DNA of 64,000 bases from Panax quinquefolius (GCA_020205615.1 CM035167.1:28781130-28845129), one strand, 5' to 3'. Counted from the stretch's first letter, positions 12,581 to 24,559 are shown. Notes: a model not told the origin generated them from the sequence alone. Translations and numbers: made by a program.

Positions 12581-12705
12581 ATGGATGCTTGTATATATAT
12601 ATATATATATATATATTGCTGTGTTGGGATTGAAAGCAGGTACAAAGCAGGTTATTTTTGGAAAATCAATAAAATAGGCAAAAATTTTAAAAAAAATAAA
12701 AAGCA

Positions 12706-13040
12706 TCAGCGACCGCATGCGGTCGCTAAAATCTATATCGTGATCGCTTCAAATTTTTCTTTGAATCTAGCGACCGCTGCGGTCGCTATTATTGGTCGCT
12801 GACACGTGTGATACGTCACGCATGACAAATGACTCAGCATAAGTCATAATAGCGACGGTATCGGTCGCTACTTGCGGTCGCTAATAAGTCGGTCGCTATT
12901 GTTGGTCGCTGATGTCCTTCCAACGACCAGATTATCTGCGACTCAGATATCATGACCGGATATTTGGTCGCAGATAGCCATCTCATGATCAGATGCTGGT
13001 CGCCGATGTCTGATCGCTCATAAGCTTTTATGTTGTAGTG
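12706..13040. repeat. Right subterminal and terminal repeat region of CACTA element
   Basis: Dense array of AGCGACCGC/GCGGTCGCT words in both orientations (GCGACCGCATGCGGTCGCTA near 12709-12728 is a palindrome; further copies near 12769, 12783, 12851 and 12870-12911), ending in TTATGTTGTAGTG. It mirrors the left end in composition but has clearly more copies. Confidence 0.85.
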
Positions 13041-13249
13041 ATTGTTTATGATTCCGCACAGATGTTTAAGGTTAGAGTAACCTGGGATTGTATTTATTAT
13101 GTAGTTGATGTAACCCCATAAGGGGATATTTATTATTATTTCTATCTATTGCATGGTTTGCATTTATTATGGGTAAATAGATAGATGATATTTGTACAGT
13201 GAACACCAAATCCCGTGGAATTGAAGTACCCGGATTTGGGGGTGTCACA

Positions 13250-14132
13250 TTCTCTATCCGATTACATGTGATGTCAAGCATATCTCTACCTTAACAATAA
13301 TCAAGAATCTTCTATTCACAAAATTCATGACACATGCTATATTAACTAAGTCTAGATTTGAATATCCTCTCTCGATTCCATACAAATCCACAAAGAATTG
13401 TTGATCATGCAATTCATAAATTCATGCTCAAATTAACATAGATAAACTGGAAATACTTTATTGAACTAGAAATCAAAATTATAAAATCATCATTTCACCC
13501 AAGGATCCATCATAAGCCTAATAAACAAATTAGTTCATAACGAATGAAATAATAACTGAATAATCTAAAGAAAACATCCTTGCAATTACAAATAAAAGAC
13601 TAAAGAGAAGAATAGTGATTAACTCCCTTCACGTAGCCTAGAATTGCAATCGTCACGAAAATCTCTTCAAAATACTCGTCATATGATTTTGTCAAATTCT
13701 AGAAAATAATCTCTGTAATATGATTCGCGTGATGATCGATTTGTTGTTTGTAATGCAATATATATCCCCTTATGTTCTGGCCGAAGTCCCTTGCTTATTA
13801 GAGTCCATGCGTAAAACCAAGTTTCAAAACCATGTGGCAGAAGAGTTCAACAAGCAAAGACAGGAGACTCAGAATTAAGACCCGCCGCCGAGGGGCATAG
13901 GTAATAATATGCCCAATTTTGCCAAGCTAGTACAATTGCTAAAGAACTTTTGCCAATTCATGTATTTTACCAAACTTGCTCTAAAAGATCTCCTTTCTTC
14001 ACCACTCACCATGATAACCACCTTGCACATAAAAGAACAAGAAACAAGTAAAAACGAACATGAAAAACAAGTAAGTACAACGAATTAAGCTTGAAATGAA
14101 CATCGATTCGTGGATATAAAATCCACTTATCA
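13250..14132 (-). mobile_element. 3' LTR fragment of element J
   Basis: Read on the minus strand it starts TGATAAGTGGATTTTATATC right after a polypurine tract, paralleling the start of D's Athila LTR (TGATGATTGGGTAATATACC). It runs left for 883 bases until cut by the end of element G at 13249. No coding potential seen. Confidence 0.7.
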
Positions 14133-15267
14133 AAATCCCCCAAACTTAAAACGTGTTAATCCTCGAGCACAAAAACAACTACATGTTATGCAATGCAATG
14201 CTATGAGATGGAATGAATACAATCTAACCTATATGCTTTTAAATCTAACAGTATCGCAGAATCAAAATTATCTTATCAGCCTCAGAGAAAATAAGTAACT
14301 CTACATTATGAATTACCAAAACCAGTCCACAATTCCGTATTAATTCTCAAATCTTAAACCGTCATCACTAGTATAATGTGCGTGTGTGTTCAACCTCTAT
14401 GCTAACTGATACGGACTCAAATTCAATACATACTCAATTTAGTATAAGGAATCATGCAGTGCAAACTTAAAAATTCCAAACATAGGCCCATTCCAACTAA
14501 ACTAAGCAATACCAAATTCAAGGGTTCATGCAGGGTACTTATACTTCTTTTATCTCATTTTTTTTCCACGGGGGTTTTTTTTTATAGATAAACGGTTGGT
14601 GAGTTCGTTTTATGCTCTATCTCACACTTGTGTTTATGGGGAGTATTTCTCCTCAACCCACCACAAGACTCAACTCGTTTCAAAATTCTTTTTTTTAACA
14701 AGCTTATATACCCCACATATAATCCCCCAAACTTATGATCTTGCCTAATCTTCGCTTTATTGGCTTATACTTGTCGTTATCTCATTTACCCTAGCATTAT
14801 CCTTTAGAAACTATTTATATATCACTTTGAACTGACCACTCAACAAAGATGTTATTAGGTGCTAACCATTTTATAACAGTTTCAAACAAGCGCAAGATTC
14901 CATTTATAACAGAAATTATATTACAGTTCTAATAATCAATACTGTATTGGTTAACTTATTCACAAACTCATCATTGGCCCACAAATAACATGAAATGCAA
15001 CACTGTTGGACATATACAACACAATATCTAACTATTTTTTTTATTTACATATATATATATATATATTAGATAATAAAATGTGATAATAACATAAATGAAA
15101 ACAATGCAATAACAAAAATAACCTAAACTACTATGAAATAACCTAAGCTACTATGAAAACTAGAATGCAAACAAAAATAACCCTAACTACTACATATGCA
15201 TGCAAACAAGAATTTAAATCCCCCAAACTTAAATAACACAATGCCCTCATTGGATAAATAATCAAAA
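14133..15267 (-). other. 3' non-coding region of J with three polypurine-tract-like motifs
   Basis: The word CCCCCAAACTTA (TAAGTTTGGGGG on the element's strand) occurs at 14137-14148, 14724-14735 and 15220-15231. The first abuts the LTR and is the likely functional polypurine tract. The rest is AT-rich with a (TA)n run near 15047-15066 and no credible coding frame. Confidence 0.65.
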
Positions 15268-16083
15268 TTAAGTGCATGAGGACTTCCCTGCAATCGCCTG
15301 AGTCTGGGGAGGTGGTGGTTGATCTTCTTCGTCCGAGTCACTAGGAGGAAACCTCGGCAGTGGCATCGGCTGCTGATATAGAAAATGCGCAGCTGAATTG
15401 AAACTTTGAAGCATCGTGTTGAGCGAAGCGAACGACGCGTTCATAGCATTAAACATGTGGTCCTGCCTCACTGTGAGTCGCTGCATCTCCTGACGTGCTG
15501 CCCTGTTATGTGCATCCATTTGACGTTGAAAGTCAAGGAACTGAGAACTAGATAGTGCCTCGGCATGCGATACCTGCTCGGTTCCTTAGCCTCTCATGGC
15601 CTCATCCTCATCCTCCAAAGTATCTTCAGCTTCAGCCTCGTCCTCCGAAGCTGGTGGAAATATGAAACCCAGTCCTCGAGGATGGGAATCACCCCCAGCC
15701 CATACGGAATATCGTGCTATCATTCTGGAGTCTAGCAATGCAAGTGGCATCTGTGTGGGCTCATCTTCGGACCATCTCACACCTGCTTGGCGACACAAAC
15801 CACATATGAGTGATGGGTGTGGCAAGCCGCCCAAAAAGTTTCTACGTAAGCACCGGCGGATGGAGAAACAAATAATTGCCCCGACGTCAATAAGAAAATC
15901 TTGCACAATTGCGTATAGCAGTAACGCCTTCTCTTTTGTCACATCTGAGGTGTGTTGAGATGTATATAGTTTAGCACATATGGATGCATACCAAATTTTT
16001 CCATATCGACTTAGATCTGCTATAGAACACTGTGCCTCCTTTTCGACCTTTGATCCATGTTGTGTCTGGCTTAGTCATTTCCT
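15268..16083 (-). pseudogene. Putative plant transposon protein ORF (Transposase_32-like), element J, truncated
   Basis: The minus-strand frame 15942-15586 contains EKALLLYAIVQDFLIDVG, LGGLPHPSLICGLC, LLDSRMIARYSVWAG and HPRGLGFIFPP, then an acidic Glu/Asp tail. After a stop near 15588 the same product continues (15519-15268, DAHNRAARQEMQRL ... SDSDEEDQPPPP). Upstream pieces up to 16083 (KPDTTW, then frame change) show the protein began further right. It is clearly homologous to the ORF at 62945-63909. Function is unknown; the family is named 'putative plant transposon protein'. The N-terminal half is missing exactly where element A's truncated LTR begins, so a deletion spans that junction. 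Confidence 0.75.
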
Positions 16084-16663
16084 TAATATTCTAATTTAAT
16101 TTAATAGTTAAGTTAGAGAGTTTATAATAATTAAATGAATTATTATATTTTGAATTGAATTTGTAGATAAAATGAAGTGTTAGTTGATTAAATAAAGTTA
16201 TAATTATAAAAGAAATTATAATTATGTGGTATTGATTTATGTGTTAAAGTAATTTAATAAATTAGTATTAGAATTAATTAAATTGATTATTAAAATTTAA
16301 TTAAATAAAAGGGTGACAAATAACCTTAATATAAAGGAGTTATTAAAATAAATTAAAGGAGTTTAATTGGCCACAAACAAGTCTTAATGCATATTAAGTC
16401 TTTAATCTAATGGTGTTTTACCAAACAAGGGTATAGGGATTAATTGATTTATTTTAATTAGGTTTACTAAACAAGGTGTAAGATTTAATGGGTTATTTTT
16501 AGTTAGCTAGCCAAACAAGCCTTATGGCTTTTGGTTTTCAAATAATTTATAACTGATGTCAGTTAAAATTTTATACTTAATACCTATATTATTATTATTA
16601 TACATTATATATTTTTGTTAGTACGTAAGTTAGAATAGGGTTAGGAGAAAGACTCAGAAGAAG

Positions 16664-16701
16664 AAAGAGGAGAAGAAGAAGAAGAAGAAGAAGAAGAAGA
16701 A
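16664..16701 (+). repeat. (GAA)n microsatellite in 5' LTR of A
   Basis: A run of about ten GAA triplets. The matching site in the 3' LTR (about 29765-29779) has only four to five, so the run changed length after insertion. Confidence 0.9.
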
Positions 16702-17302
16702 TATAGAGAAAAGTTGAGAGAAAGAAGGTTTTAATAAAGAGAAGAAGCTTGAGAATAGCCATCATCTTCTTCTAAATTAAGGTATCATCTTGCTCCTATT
16801 TTTTCTAAAAGCTATGGTTATCTTCTTCTCCAAAAGTTCTCTGTAAAGTTTTTGTAAAGAAGAATTTCTTGTGTATATAGCTTTATATGATAATTGTTTG
16901 TTAAAAGGTTGTTTTCATAAGTTATATATGAGTATAGATAAACTAATTCATGTATGTATGTATTTTTGTGAAGAAAAATATATTACAGAGTGTTTATATG
17001 AAAATATATGAATATGGCTTAGTTTAAAGTAAAATTAAGGTCTAATTAGCTGTTTAATTTATAAATTGACTATTGAATTTGAAAGAGGATGAATAAACAT
17101 AAGAATAGTATGTTAAATTAACTGTTTTGGTTGAAAACAAAAGTCACAGTGATGATTTTTCACTGAAACTTCAAAAAGTGAAGCTTTAGCAAAAATAGTG
17201 AAAATTAATGGTTCTAATTTGGATGTTTATGTTGTTTAGATAGCTAGAAACGCGTTAGAAAACATTAGATTATGTTTCTGTAAACCTATTACACATTGGG
17301 TA

Positions 17303-20300
17303 TTTAATAACCAAGAATTTCTGTGGTACATTGTAAATAAATATATTAAATAATCTGTAATATTTTATGGATGATGAAGTTATTATGTGGTTAATATGAT
17401 ATAATGTTTAAAGAAAGTCTCACTAATAAGTTATATAAGTTAGTGAACTAACCTAGGTATTTTAATAATCTAGGAAATAGATTTAAGAAGTTAAACCGTA
17501 AGTAAGTACTCAATAAACTTGAATAAGACAAGTCTAATTAGGTTGTGTAAGTTAATTAACATTATTGATTGATGTGAATGTGTAAATATCAATAATGATG
17601 AGTAATAGTTCATGTGATAATAGGGTTAATATTACTAAGGATGGTTAGTAGTTTAAACAAGCCCAATAATTATTTAAGCATTGGACTTTGTAGATAATTT
17701 GATTGTTAAGCTAGTCCACTATTAAATTTAATGGGCAAGTATGCTAGTAGCACAATTATTTAAGGGTGGAGGCCCAAGTTCATATTAATTGGTAAGTCAA
17801 ACTAGTTAATTAAAAGTCCAATAGGTTATTTGTGGAAAGCCCAAAACATCTTTTATAATGGCCCAACTTGTAGCCAATTGAAGAGGATACTTTAGACATT
17901 TAGTATGCTAGATATTTCCATAAAAACAAAAGCAAAACTTGGAGATAAGAAGGCCACTTGGCCGGCCAAGCAAGGAGAGAATAAGGGGGATGGATGTAAT
18001 TATTATTTGCTACACATCATCCAAAAGATAATTACTTAATTAACTAGGTGTCATGTTGTTTATGGAGCCACCATACTAGTAACTTATCTTGTAATAATTA
18101 GAGGGAGAGAGATAGCAAGAAGATGGGGAAAATGTGTATAGATACATATCTTATATCTATACAAGATTATCCAACAAAAAGCTAATCTCTTTTTATTTCT
18201 ACTTTTACTTTACTTCATTTACTTTACTTTCTCTCAAGCTAGCAAAGCAAGAATAGAGAGAGAGAGAGAGAGAAATTCATTGGAAAGAGGAAGAAGGAGG
18301 AGGAAGAGTTCCACTCTTGATGCACCCAAAGTTTATCTCCTACTTTGGAAGAGAAAGAAATTGTGCCCAAAAATCAAGGTGAAAACTAATCTAGCTTATT
18401 CTTTTTATTTTGTTTGATTTTGGAGATGTAAAGTTTATAATCTTGAGGTCTAAACCCCTCTTTCTACATGTTTTATATTGTTTCATGTATGGATCTAACA
18501 TATTTAAGTGTTAGAAAGTGAATCAAAAGGATATAAGAGAAACTAGTTTTGTTTTGTTAGAAAACTCTAGTTTATTTCACATCCTTTGATCGTCTACCAT
18601 TTTTGATCTACACCTTCTTTTTATGATCCGTCAAAGAGGGGTGCTAGATATGTAAGTTAACTACTAAACCCAAGTGGTAGCATTCAAAAATGTTGAATAC
18701 ACAAGTGGTAACAACTGTTTTAGCAAAAACAGTTTTGTCTTTTGAAAGAAAAATAAACTGTTTTTGGACAGTCAATGCAAGGGGTATTTTCGTCATATTT
18801 CTGGCATTAAAAAATTCTGGAAAAAATTGGGAGAGTAATATGATGAGTTATCTTTCAAACCCAAGTGGAATCGCCTAAAAAAGAGTTGTAGATTTCCGTA
18901 TGGACTGATTTTAGCAAAGTAGGTAAAAAGCAAAATCACAAAAACAAGCTGCGGAAAGAACTTGAAGGGGCTGTTTTGGCCACTTAATTTATGGAATAAA
19001 TTCCGGCCTTTTGGGACATGAAAATATATGACATAAAGTAGCTCCTGTCCAAAAATGAGCTCATTCCGACTTAAAATGACCAAGTTATGACCATTTCAAT
19101 ATTTAGGTTTTTCGGACGAAAATCGCTATAACCGGAGTTCTATAACTCCGATGGCCACGAAATTTAAACTGGAGGGTCAAGTTAACATGTATGAGATTAT
19201 GCCAAGAGATGGGAATTTCTGGAGTTGAGCATGATGGGGCTAATTTCTTAAGCCACACACTAAAAATGATTTTTGAAAAATAGTAAAAGAAATTGAAAAA
19301 TTAAGGAAAATACTTTTTGTGTATAAAATACATGTATATAAGTATGGCCAAAGGATAGAAAAATAATAAGTTGATTTGGTATTTTCGTAAGGGAGTTATG
19401 GAATCCAGTTTGCTGGATTGGAAAAAAATGTTGAATCTAGTTTGCTTGATTGAAGGATTTAGAATCCAGGCTTGCTGGATTGAAGGATTTGGAATCTAGA
19501 CTAGCTGGATTGGAAGTTTATTGAATCCAATTTGCTGGATTAGCCAATCCAGGTGACTGGATTGCATGTTTGAATAATCTAGACTATGATGTTTGTACTC
19601 AGCTTACTAGATTATAAGGAAGAGCTAATAAAAAGGAAAAGATTAAGTGTTAAATCATAAGGAATATGATAAAGTAATTAAAATATTATCAAATAATGAT
19701 AATAATAAAGATGTTTTCAGGTAATTGATTATGTGGTTAAGTGTTAACTAAATTGCTGATAGAGTAATTGTATTATGATATGAAGTATTATATGTTGATT
19801 GTAAGATCAATCTTAACAATGATAGGTCTTTACAATAAAGAGATTAGATTAAATTGCGTAGCAGTAGATCGCAGTCGAGGAAAGTTTTCTAACTCAAACT
19901 TGAGTTGTTACTTTCAAAGCATGTTAGTGAATAATTATTGTTGATTATTCACATCTATATTGATTATTGATACTCGCACTCAGTGAAATTAAATTCCGGT
20001 TCTATTGTCATTGAACTGTGAATTAGTTAAAGTTCTTTCATTCATGAACTGTTTAAGATATGGATCTATGCTAATCGTATCAGCTAGATCAAGTATATTT
20101 AAATTTGTTAAATCAAATATGTTGTTAAACGCTATTCTTCACCAATTGATTTGGTAAGGACTCAAGACTGAGAAAAAGAACAAGTTGATTAAAGCATTAT
20201 TGAAAAACAATTATTGCTCGTATATTAAGTGTTTATGCATAATACATCGGGTATGAAAGGCTGATCCCCTTGATTACCAAAACTTATTAAAAGGACCAGT

Positions 20301-20836
20301 TTAAATAATGACAACATTAGTATATGTTCATGGTCATTATGACCACTCAGCATCTGTTATTCAATTATTCGAATATTCAGTTATCAAGACTTAATTCATG
20401 TTCTTTCACAATTGATTTCTATTGTTGAACATTGAACGATAAATTTCTTGCTAATCATGATATATCTTCTTTTACTTAAACTTGCTAAGCAAATTAGTTG
20501 CTTACCCTTGCTATATCATGACAATTATTTCAGCTATGCCAGAGACGTCCAAGAAGGACAAAGGCAAAGGAAAAGTGCAAGAATAGATAATAAGAATGTT
20601 TATGTATTATATCATATTATGTACATTGGTAATGTAAACCTTTTGTGTTACTAAGGGTAACTTAATTAAGGTATGTATCAGTTAAGGTTAATCGACCTTG
20701 GGATAATGTTGGAAGACTTTATTATAATGAACAATGTATGTTTATTATTTCGCAATAATTTATAGAATGCTTATGATGATGATGGATTGTGAGCACTAAA
20801 CCCAAGGTTTGAGAACCCGAATTTGGGGGTGTCACA
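17303..20836 (+). mobile_element. Solo LTR H, flanked by GGGTA duplication
   Basis: A 3534-bp block is inserted between two copies of GGGTA (17298-17302 and 20837-20841). The uninterrupted 3' LTR of A has one GGGTA at the same point (about 30376-30380). The right end is GGGTGTCACA as in related LTRs. The left end reads TTTAATAACCAAGAATTTC, aligning with LTR starts such as TGATGTAACATTCCAGAAAT if the TG has mutated. No primer site, polypurine tract or coding region is seen, so it is a solo LTR left by LTR-LTR recombination. It contains a (GA)n run (18255-18273) and a palindromic array near 19400. Confidence 0.85.
19402..19560 (+). repeat. Array of imperfect palindromes AATCCAG-n-CTGGATT
   Basis: About five to six units carry AATCCAG followed within 4-5 bases by CTGGATT (19402-19419, 19463-19481, then worn copies AATCTAG...CTGGATT and AATCCAA...CTGGATT, and a spaced pair ending near 19561). 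Unit spacing is about 30-35 bases. It lies inside solo LTR H. Confidence 0.8.
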
Positions 20837-22947
20837 GGGTAGGTTGGTATGGTTGTTAAAAAGGAGCTTGGAGGCCTAATTTGGCTTTTTGTAGTGTTCT
20901 AGAGCTGAAATCGCGAAGTCATAGCAGAGACCCCCGCCCCGGTGGGCCCCCCTACTGTAAAAACCCCCGCCCCTCGGGGGGTATTCTGTAAAGACAAAAT
21001 TTTGGAAAAAAAAATTGACCGGACATAGTTTACTAAAATGAGCATAACGTTTTCATACGAACTCAGATTGATGCGATTCAAGATGATCCGGAACGAGGAC
21101 GAGTAGACCTATAACTTTTATTCTTTATGTGTTTCAATTTGAAATCGTTATGAAGGGTCAAAGTAGTCATATTTAGGAATGTTGTGTATTTTGAGGCCAT
21201 TAGAGGGCGTCAGGATGCGCGGATGCAAGTGCAATCCTTTGTGTATTAGTTTAACCTAACAGTAACATGTTGGACATGTAATATGATGTTATATCAAGTT
21301 GTTAATGTGTATGTGGTGCAATGACTTGATCACTTAAGTAGTTGTAATAAAGTTAAATAGTTATGTTTATGAAAAGATGTGATGTTATTAGTGAGCTATA
21401 TGAAACTAATATTAGTGTAACTAATGTGTATTGTCAATACATATGGTATGTGTAGGACTTGTGGTGAACGTGAGTAGTGATTGTTTAACCTACGCACGAG
21501 GCAAGTTCCCTTACCTTTGCTACTTTATTATTCAGCAAGGTTACTTTTCACTATTACATTATACTTATGCAAATTCTCTAACCCTAACCTCTTGTTTAAT
21601 GATTTATTGTCATGCGAATTCTTTAACTCTCATTTATTGTTGAGAAAATTTGTTAATCTTTATTTCTTTACTTCAAACGAGATTACTTTGGTTATTCAAA
21701 GTCTATAATATTGTTTATTCAATCACTAATAACTGTTGTTTGATCTTCGTTCTCCAATGTCATTGTACTATCCTACATTTTTGTACCGAACTCTAAGTTA
21801 TCTAGCAATTCTTTACCAATTCAACTAATCCTTAGTTGATGAATGTTCTAAACTCTAAATTACCCTTGAAGTCAACCCAAACCAAACTTCCTTTGGTTTG
21901 CATATGGACTGACACAAATTTTGAAAGCATGTTGTCGATGATAACATTTGTTCAATTTAGAAATTGTTAATACTCTAGCTCTTATTGATTCATTGATATA
22001 CCTTGTTCATGAAGATATTGTAATCAAACTCTTGAATAGTTATTTGTTTCTATCTGATTCAACCTGTACTTGGTTGATGAGCATTCTAAAGATTTAGAAT
22101 TCCTTGGAAGCTAATTCCCAACCAAACTTCATTTGGTTCGGAACCGGATAATCTAAGCTAAGATGAACAACCCTATTATTAGGGGATTATTTTAGAAATA
22201 CACAATAGCGTTAAATTGTTTGCGCAATACATAGTACAAAGGGCTGATCACCTGGAGTACAGAATGATGGTCCATATAGTCGTTTAGACTGTTAAAGGTT
22301 ACAGTAGAAACACCTATTAACCTAGGACATAGATGATGATTATAGTCTTTTAGACTGTTAAAGGTTAAAGTAGAAATACTTGAGACCTAGAGTATAGTTC
22401 GTGATCTTGTGACCCTCAGTGTATTCTTTGATGTTGATATCTCTTTTTAACTTAACGTTCATTATTCCTTTAAACTCATAGTTGTTGAATTAAAGTTTAT
22501 TGTTCTGGTAAGAACACTTTACCATGAAAGCTCAGTTAATTGTCATTCATAAAATGTTATTGTATATTATCCTTCTTGTGGGCAATTGTTTGCTCACTCT
22601 TGCACAAAATAATGCAGATGAAGTTAAGAAGTTTGAAGAGATTTCTACAAGCAAGGGCAGGGACAAAATGCTTGATTAGACGACAACGTTTAATTTACCT
22701 TTTATTTATGAAGCTTATATAATAGATGTAATTATGATCATGTTTTAATTTTCCGATGATGATTGTAATAAAGGTTAGATGACCTGGGATTTATTTTAGA
22801 TTATGTAACCCTTTAATGGGAGATTGATTATTTAAACTTTTGAGTTTAATTATATCCTTTGTTTATGGGTAGTTAGTTATGATTTTATTGGACAGTGAAC
22901 ACCAAATCTGTGGGATTGAGGTGCCCAAATTTTGGGGTGTCACAAAT

Positions 22948-22959
22948 TGGTATCAAAGC
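22948..22959 (+). other. Primer-binding site of element A (initiator Met-tRNA type)
   Basis: TGGTATCAAAGC begins three bases after the LTR end TGTCACA. It differs by one base from the plant consensus TGGTATCAGAGC complementary to the 3' end of initiator Met-tRNA, and would prime minus-strand DNA synthesis. Confidence 0.85.
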
Positions 22960-24033
22960 TTTAGGTTATGAACCTTAGGTGGGGAAACCTTAAGATATAA
23001 CCTTCTAGGTGATCAAAAACATAGAAGTGATAAACTCTTATCGAGTTCTAAGGAATGAGTTAAGGAAATTCGTTGAAGATAAATTGATAAAAGACTTTAT
23101 GTGCTTATGTGTTAATGACTTATGTGCTCGTGAGTACTTAGGAGTAACAAGTATTATACATATCAAGTTGTGGAATTATTAAAATTTTGTTGTCAGAGAG
23201 ATTGATGAAGGAAGATAGGGATTAGGAGCCCTGAGAAGTTATATAGTTTGAGTATGGTTGGTATTGGGAAAGCTATACCCGTGGATTTTTGTTGTAGAAC
23301 TTGGGTACGAGCTTGAGTTTGATCCGAAAGATGAATTTTAGAAGGTAAATATGAAGTATGAGTAAAAAGAGTTAGGAAAGCCATAGAGCTAGGGTAAAAA
23401 GATGTCGTGACTCAAGACTTTACTACACGACTTGCAGATGTAGAGTAGAGATTATCTCAGTTAAAGTATTAAAGAGGATAGTTATTAGTTATTAACGAGA
23501 TTGCGCAGGAATGGCTAGGGAAAGGAGTCAGCAAAGCGGGCGAAAGCTGAGGAAGCATGGATGAAGGCTTCTAAACGCAAAAAATCGTGTTGAAGACAAG
23601 TTGAAGAGTGCCAAACGAATGATGGAACTCATCATTTAATCTTCCACTCTCCTGATGATTCGTATCGTGGAGCAAGAGCGAAATGAAGCTGTATAACATA
23701 GACTATTCTTGTAGATTGCAAGAAAAACCATAAGATGATATATAAAACATAAAAAAAAAAGTTAAAAAAAAATTAAGTTAATAGATGTAAGTCCAAACTT
23801 TTGAATTAAATAGTGGGATGTGATGAAGTAATCCTAGAATTTTATTATTTTGGGATAAATAATATAAATAGCAGTGTGGCTATTTTGTGATGTGGTGATG
23901 TAATAAATGAATAAATTATTATCATTTTTTTATTAAGAAATATTATGTGTTATCTATAAGTGGTTAAGATAAGTTTAAAAATATTAATGTGTGGATGAAC
24001 GATGATCTAATAGTTCAAGTTTTAAACAACAAG
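22960..24033 (+). other. Leader and lost 5' coding part of element A, no gene seen
   Basis: AT-rich sequence between the primer site and the recognisable gag start. Short Lys/Glu-rich frames occur near 23500-23700, but nothing matches a family I know. An A-rich tract lies at 23751-23776. Confidence 0.5.
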
Positions 24034-24540
24034 ATGCCGCCTAGAAGAAGACAGCAGCGTCAACAGAGCCCCAAGGAAAATGCATACAATAGGGAAGCTA
24101 ACACAAATCCAATGCCACAGTTGGTGAATTTGCTGTTGGGAGCACTGGCAAATCAACTGAATTTCTGGCTGTATAATCAAATCTCAATGTTTCAACTAAA
24201 TTCGTTTGCAACAGGGTTGGAGAGAACGATTGATGTAGACAGGGAAGGTAATACGCTGACATACAATTAAGAGCAGATGGGTGTAGCAACTACGGAAAGA
24301 AACATATTGGTGTTTGGTTGAGGGGAAAAAGGGTGTGCTTTAATTGTGGCCTTAAGGGCCACATTGCACTAAAGTGTTCAAGATGGAGGAAGGGAGCCTG
24401 CTTCACGTGTGGATCGAATGAGCACTTGGCTCGAGGTTGTCCAAAGAAAGCTGTAGAAAAAGCAAGTGGAAGCGAAAAGGCGGCAAACCGGTTATTAGAA
24501 GTCAACTCCGCCGTGTCGACCAACTGAACAATCATCCAAC
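24034..24540 (+). pseudogene. gag: Internally deleted gag, element A
   Basis: ATG at 24034 starts MPPRRRQQRQQ, a typical opening for this gag lineage. The capsid region is nearly all missing: within about 90 codons the sequence passes to the nucleocapsid. There a degraded first knuckle (CSNYGKKHIGVW, near 24275) is followed in another frame by two intact CX2CX4HX4C knuckles, CFNCGLKGHIALKC (24337-24378) and CFTCGSNEHLARGC (24400-24441). The same triple-knuckle layout is in element G. The RNA-binding part is well kept but the particle-forming part is gone. Confidence 0.8.
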
Positions 24541-24559
24541 ATGAAGATCCAGAACGCAA

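Larger units (their letters stand above)
6943..13040. mobile_element. CACTA (En/Spm-type) DNA transposon, 6098 bp
   Basis: The left end is CACTACAAGAAAAAAGC and the right end, read on the other strand, is CACTACAACATAAAAGC. These form imperfect terminal inverted repeats that match loosely for about 45 bases. The flanking 3-bp target duplication is ATT (6940-6942 and 13041-13043), as CACTA elements make. Both subterminal zones are dense in GCGACC/GGTCGC words, the binding sites for transposase in this superfamily. No intact transposase ORF is visible, so it is probably non-autonomous or decayed. It sits in the 3' LTR of G and itself carries a MITE-like insert. Confidence 0.92.
1..13249 (+). 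mobile_element. Element G: Ty3/gypsy chromovirus-type LTR retrotransposon, 5' part outside window
   Basis: Plus-strand remains in the order gag, protease, RT, RNase H, integrase, chromodomain, polypurine tract and 3' LTR, which is the Ty3/gypsy order. The C-terminal chromodomain places it among chromoviruses, probably Tekay/Del-like (inference). The 5' LTR, primer site and N-terminal gag lie left of the window. Every domain carries stops and frameshifts, so the copy is dead. The 3' LTR is split by a CACTA transposon. The right end TGTCACA stops at 13249 against sequence that reads as Athila LTR, so G appears to have inserted into element J. Confidence 0.85.
4204..13249 (+). mobile_element. 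3' LTR of element G (split by CACTA insertion)
   Basis: Starts TGTGACGAACG directly after the polypurine tract and ends GGGTGTCACA, giving the canonical TG...CA ends. Without the CACTA insert (6943-13040) and one copy of its 3-bp duplication it is about 2.9 kb. It shares blocks with the LTRs of element A, for example a 'taggactt...cctacgc...gaggcaagtt' region near 6080-6140 and the closing 'acagtgaacaccaaat' block at 13197-13210, so G and A are related families. It is very AT-rich and holds a TATA box and two tandem arrays. Confidence 0.85.
16084..22944 (+). mobile_element. 5' LTR of element A (truncated at its 5' end, split by solo LTR H)
   Basis: Homology with the 3' LTR begins at AATATTCTAATTTAAT (16084, matching about 29168). 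It runs to 17302, stops at solo LTR H, resumes at 20842 and ends GGGGTGTCACA at 22944, just before the primer site. The A-derived parts total about 3.3 kb against about 3.5 kb in the 3' LTR. Small conserved frames near 21431-21708 and 22540-22722 recur in the other LTR only because the LTR is duplicated; I do not call them genes. Confidence 0.88.

Noticed and set aside
17303..20836. Solo LTR H as a random insertion with a chance GGGTA duplication
   Set aside because: The other LTR of A has exactly one GGGTA at the same site, and the right end is the standard TGTCACA. Only the missing TG at the left end is irregular.
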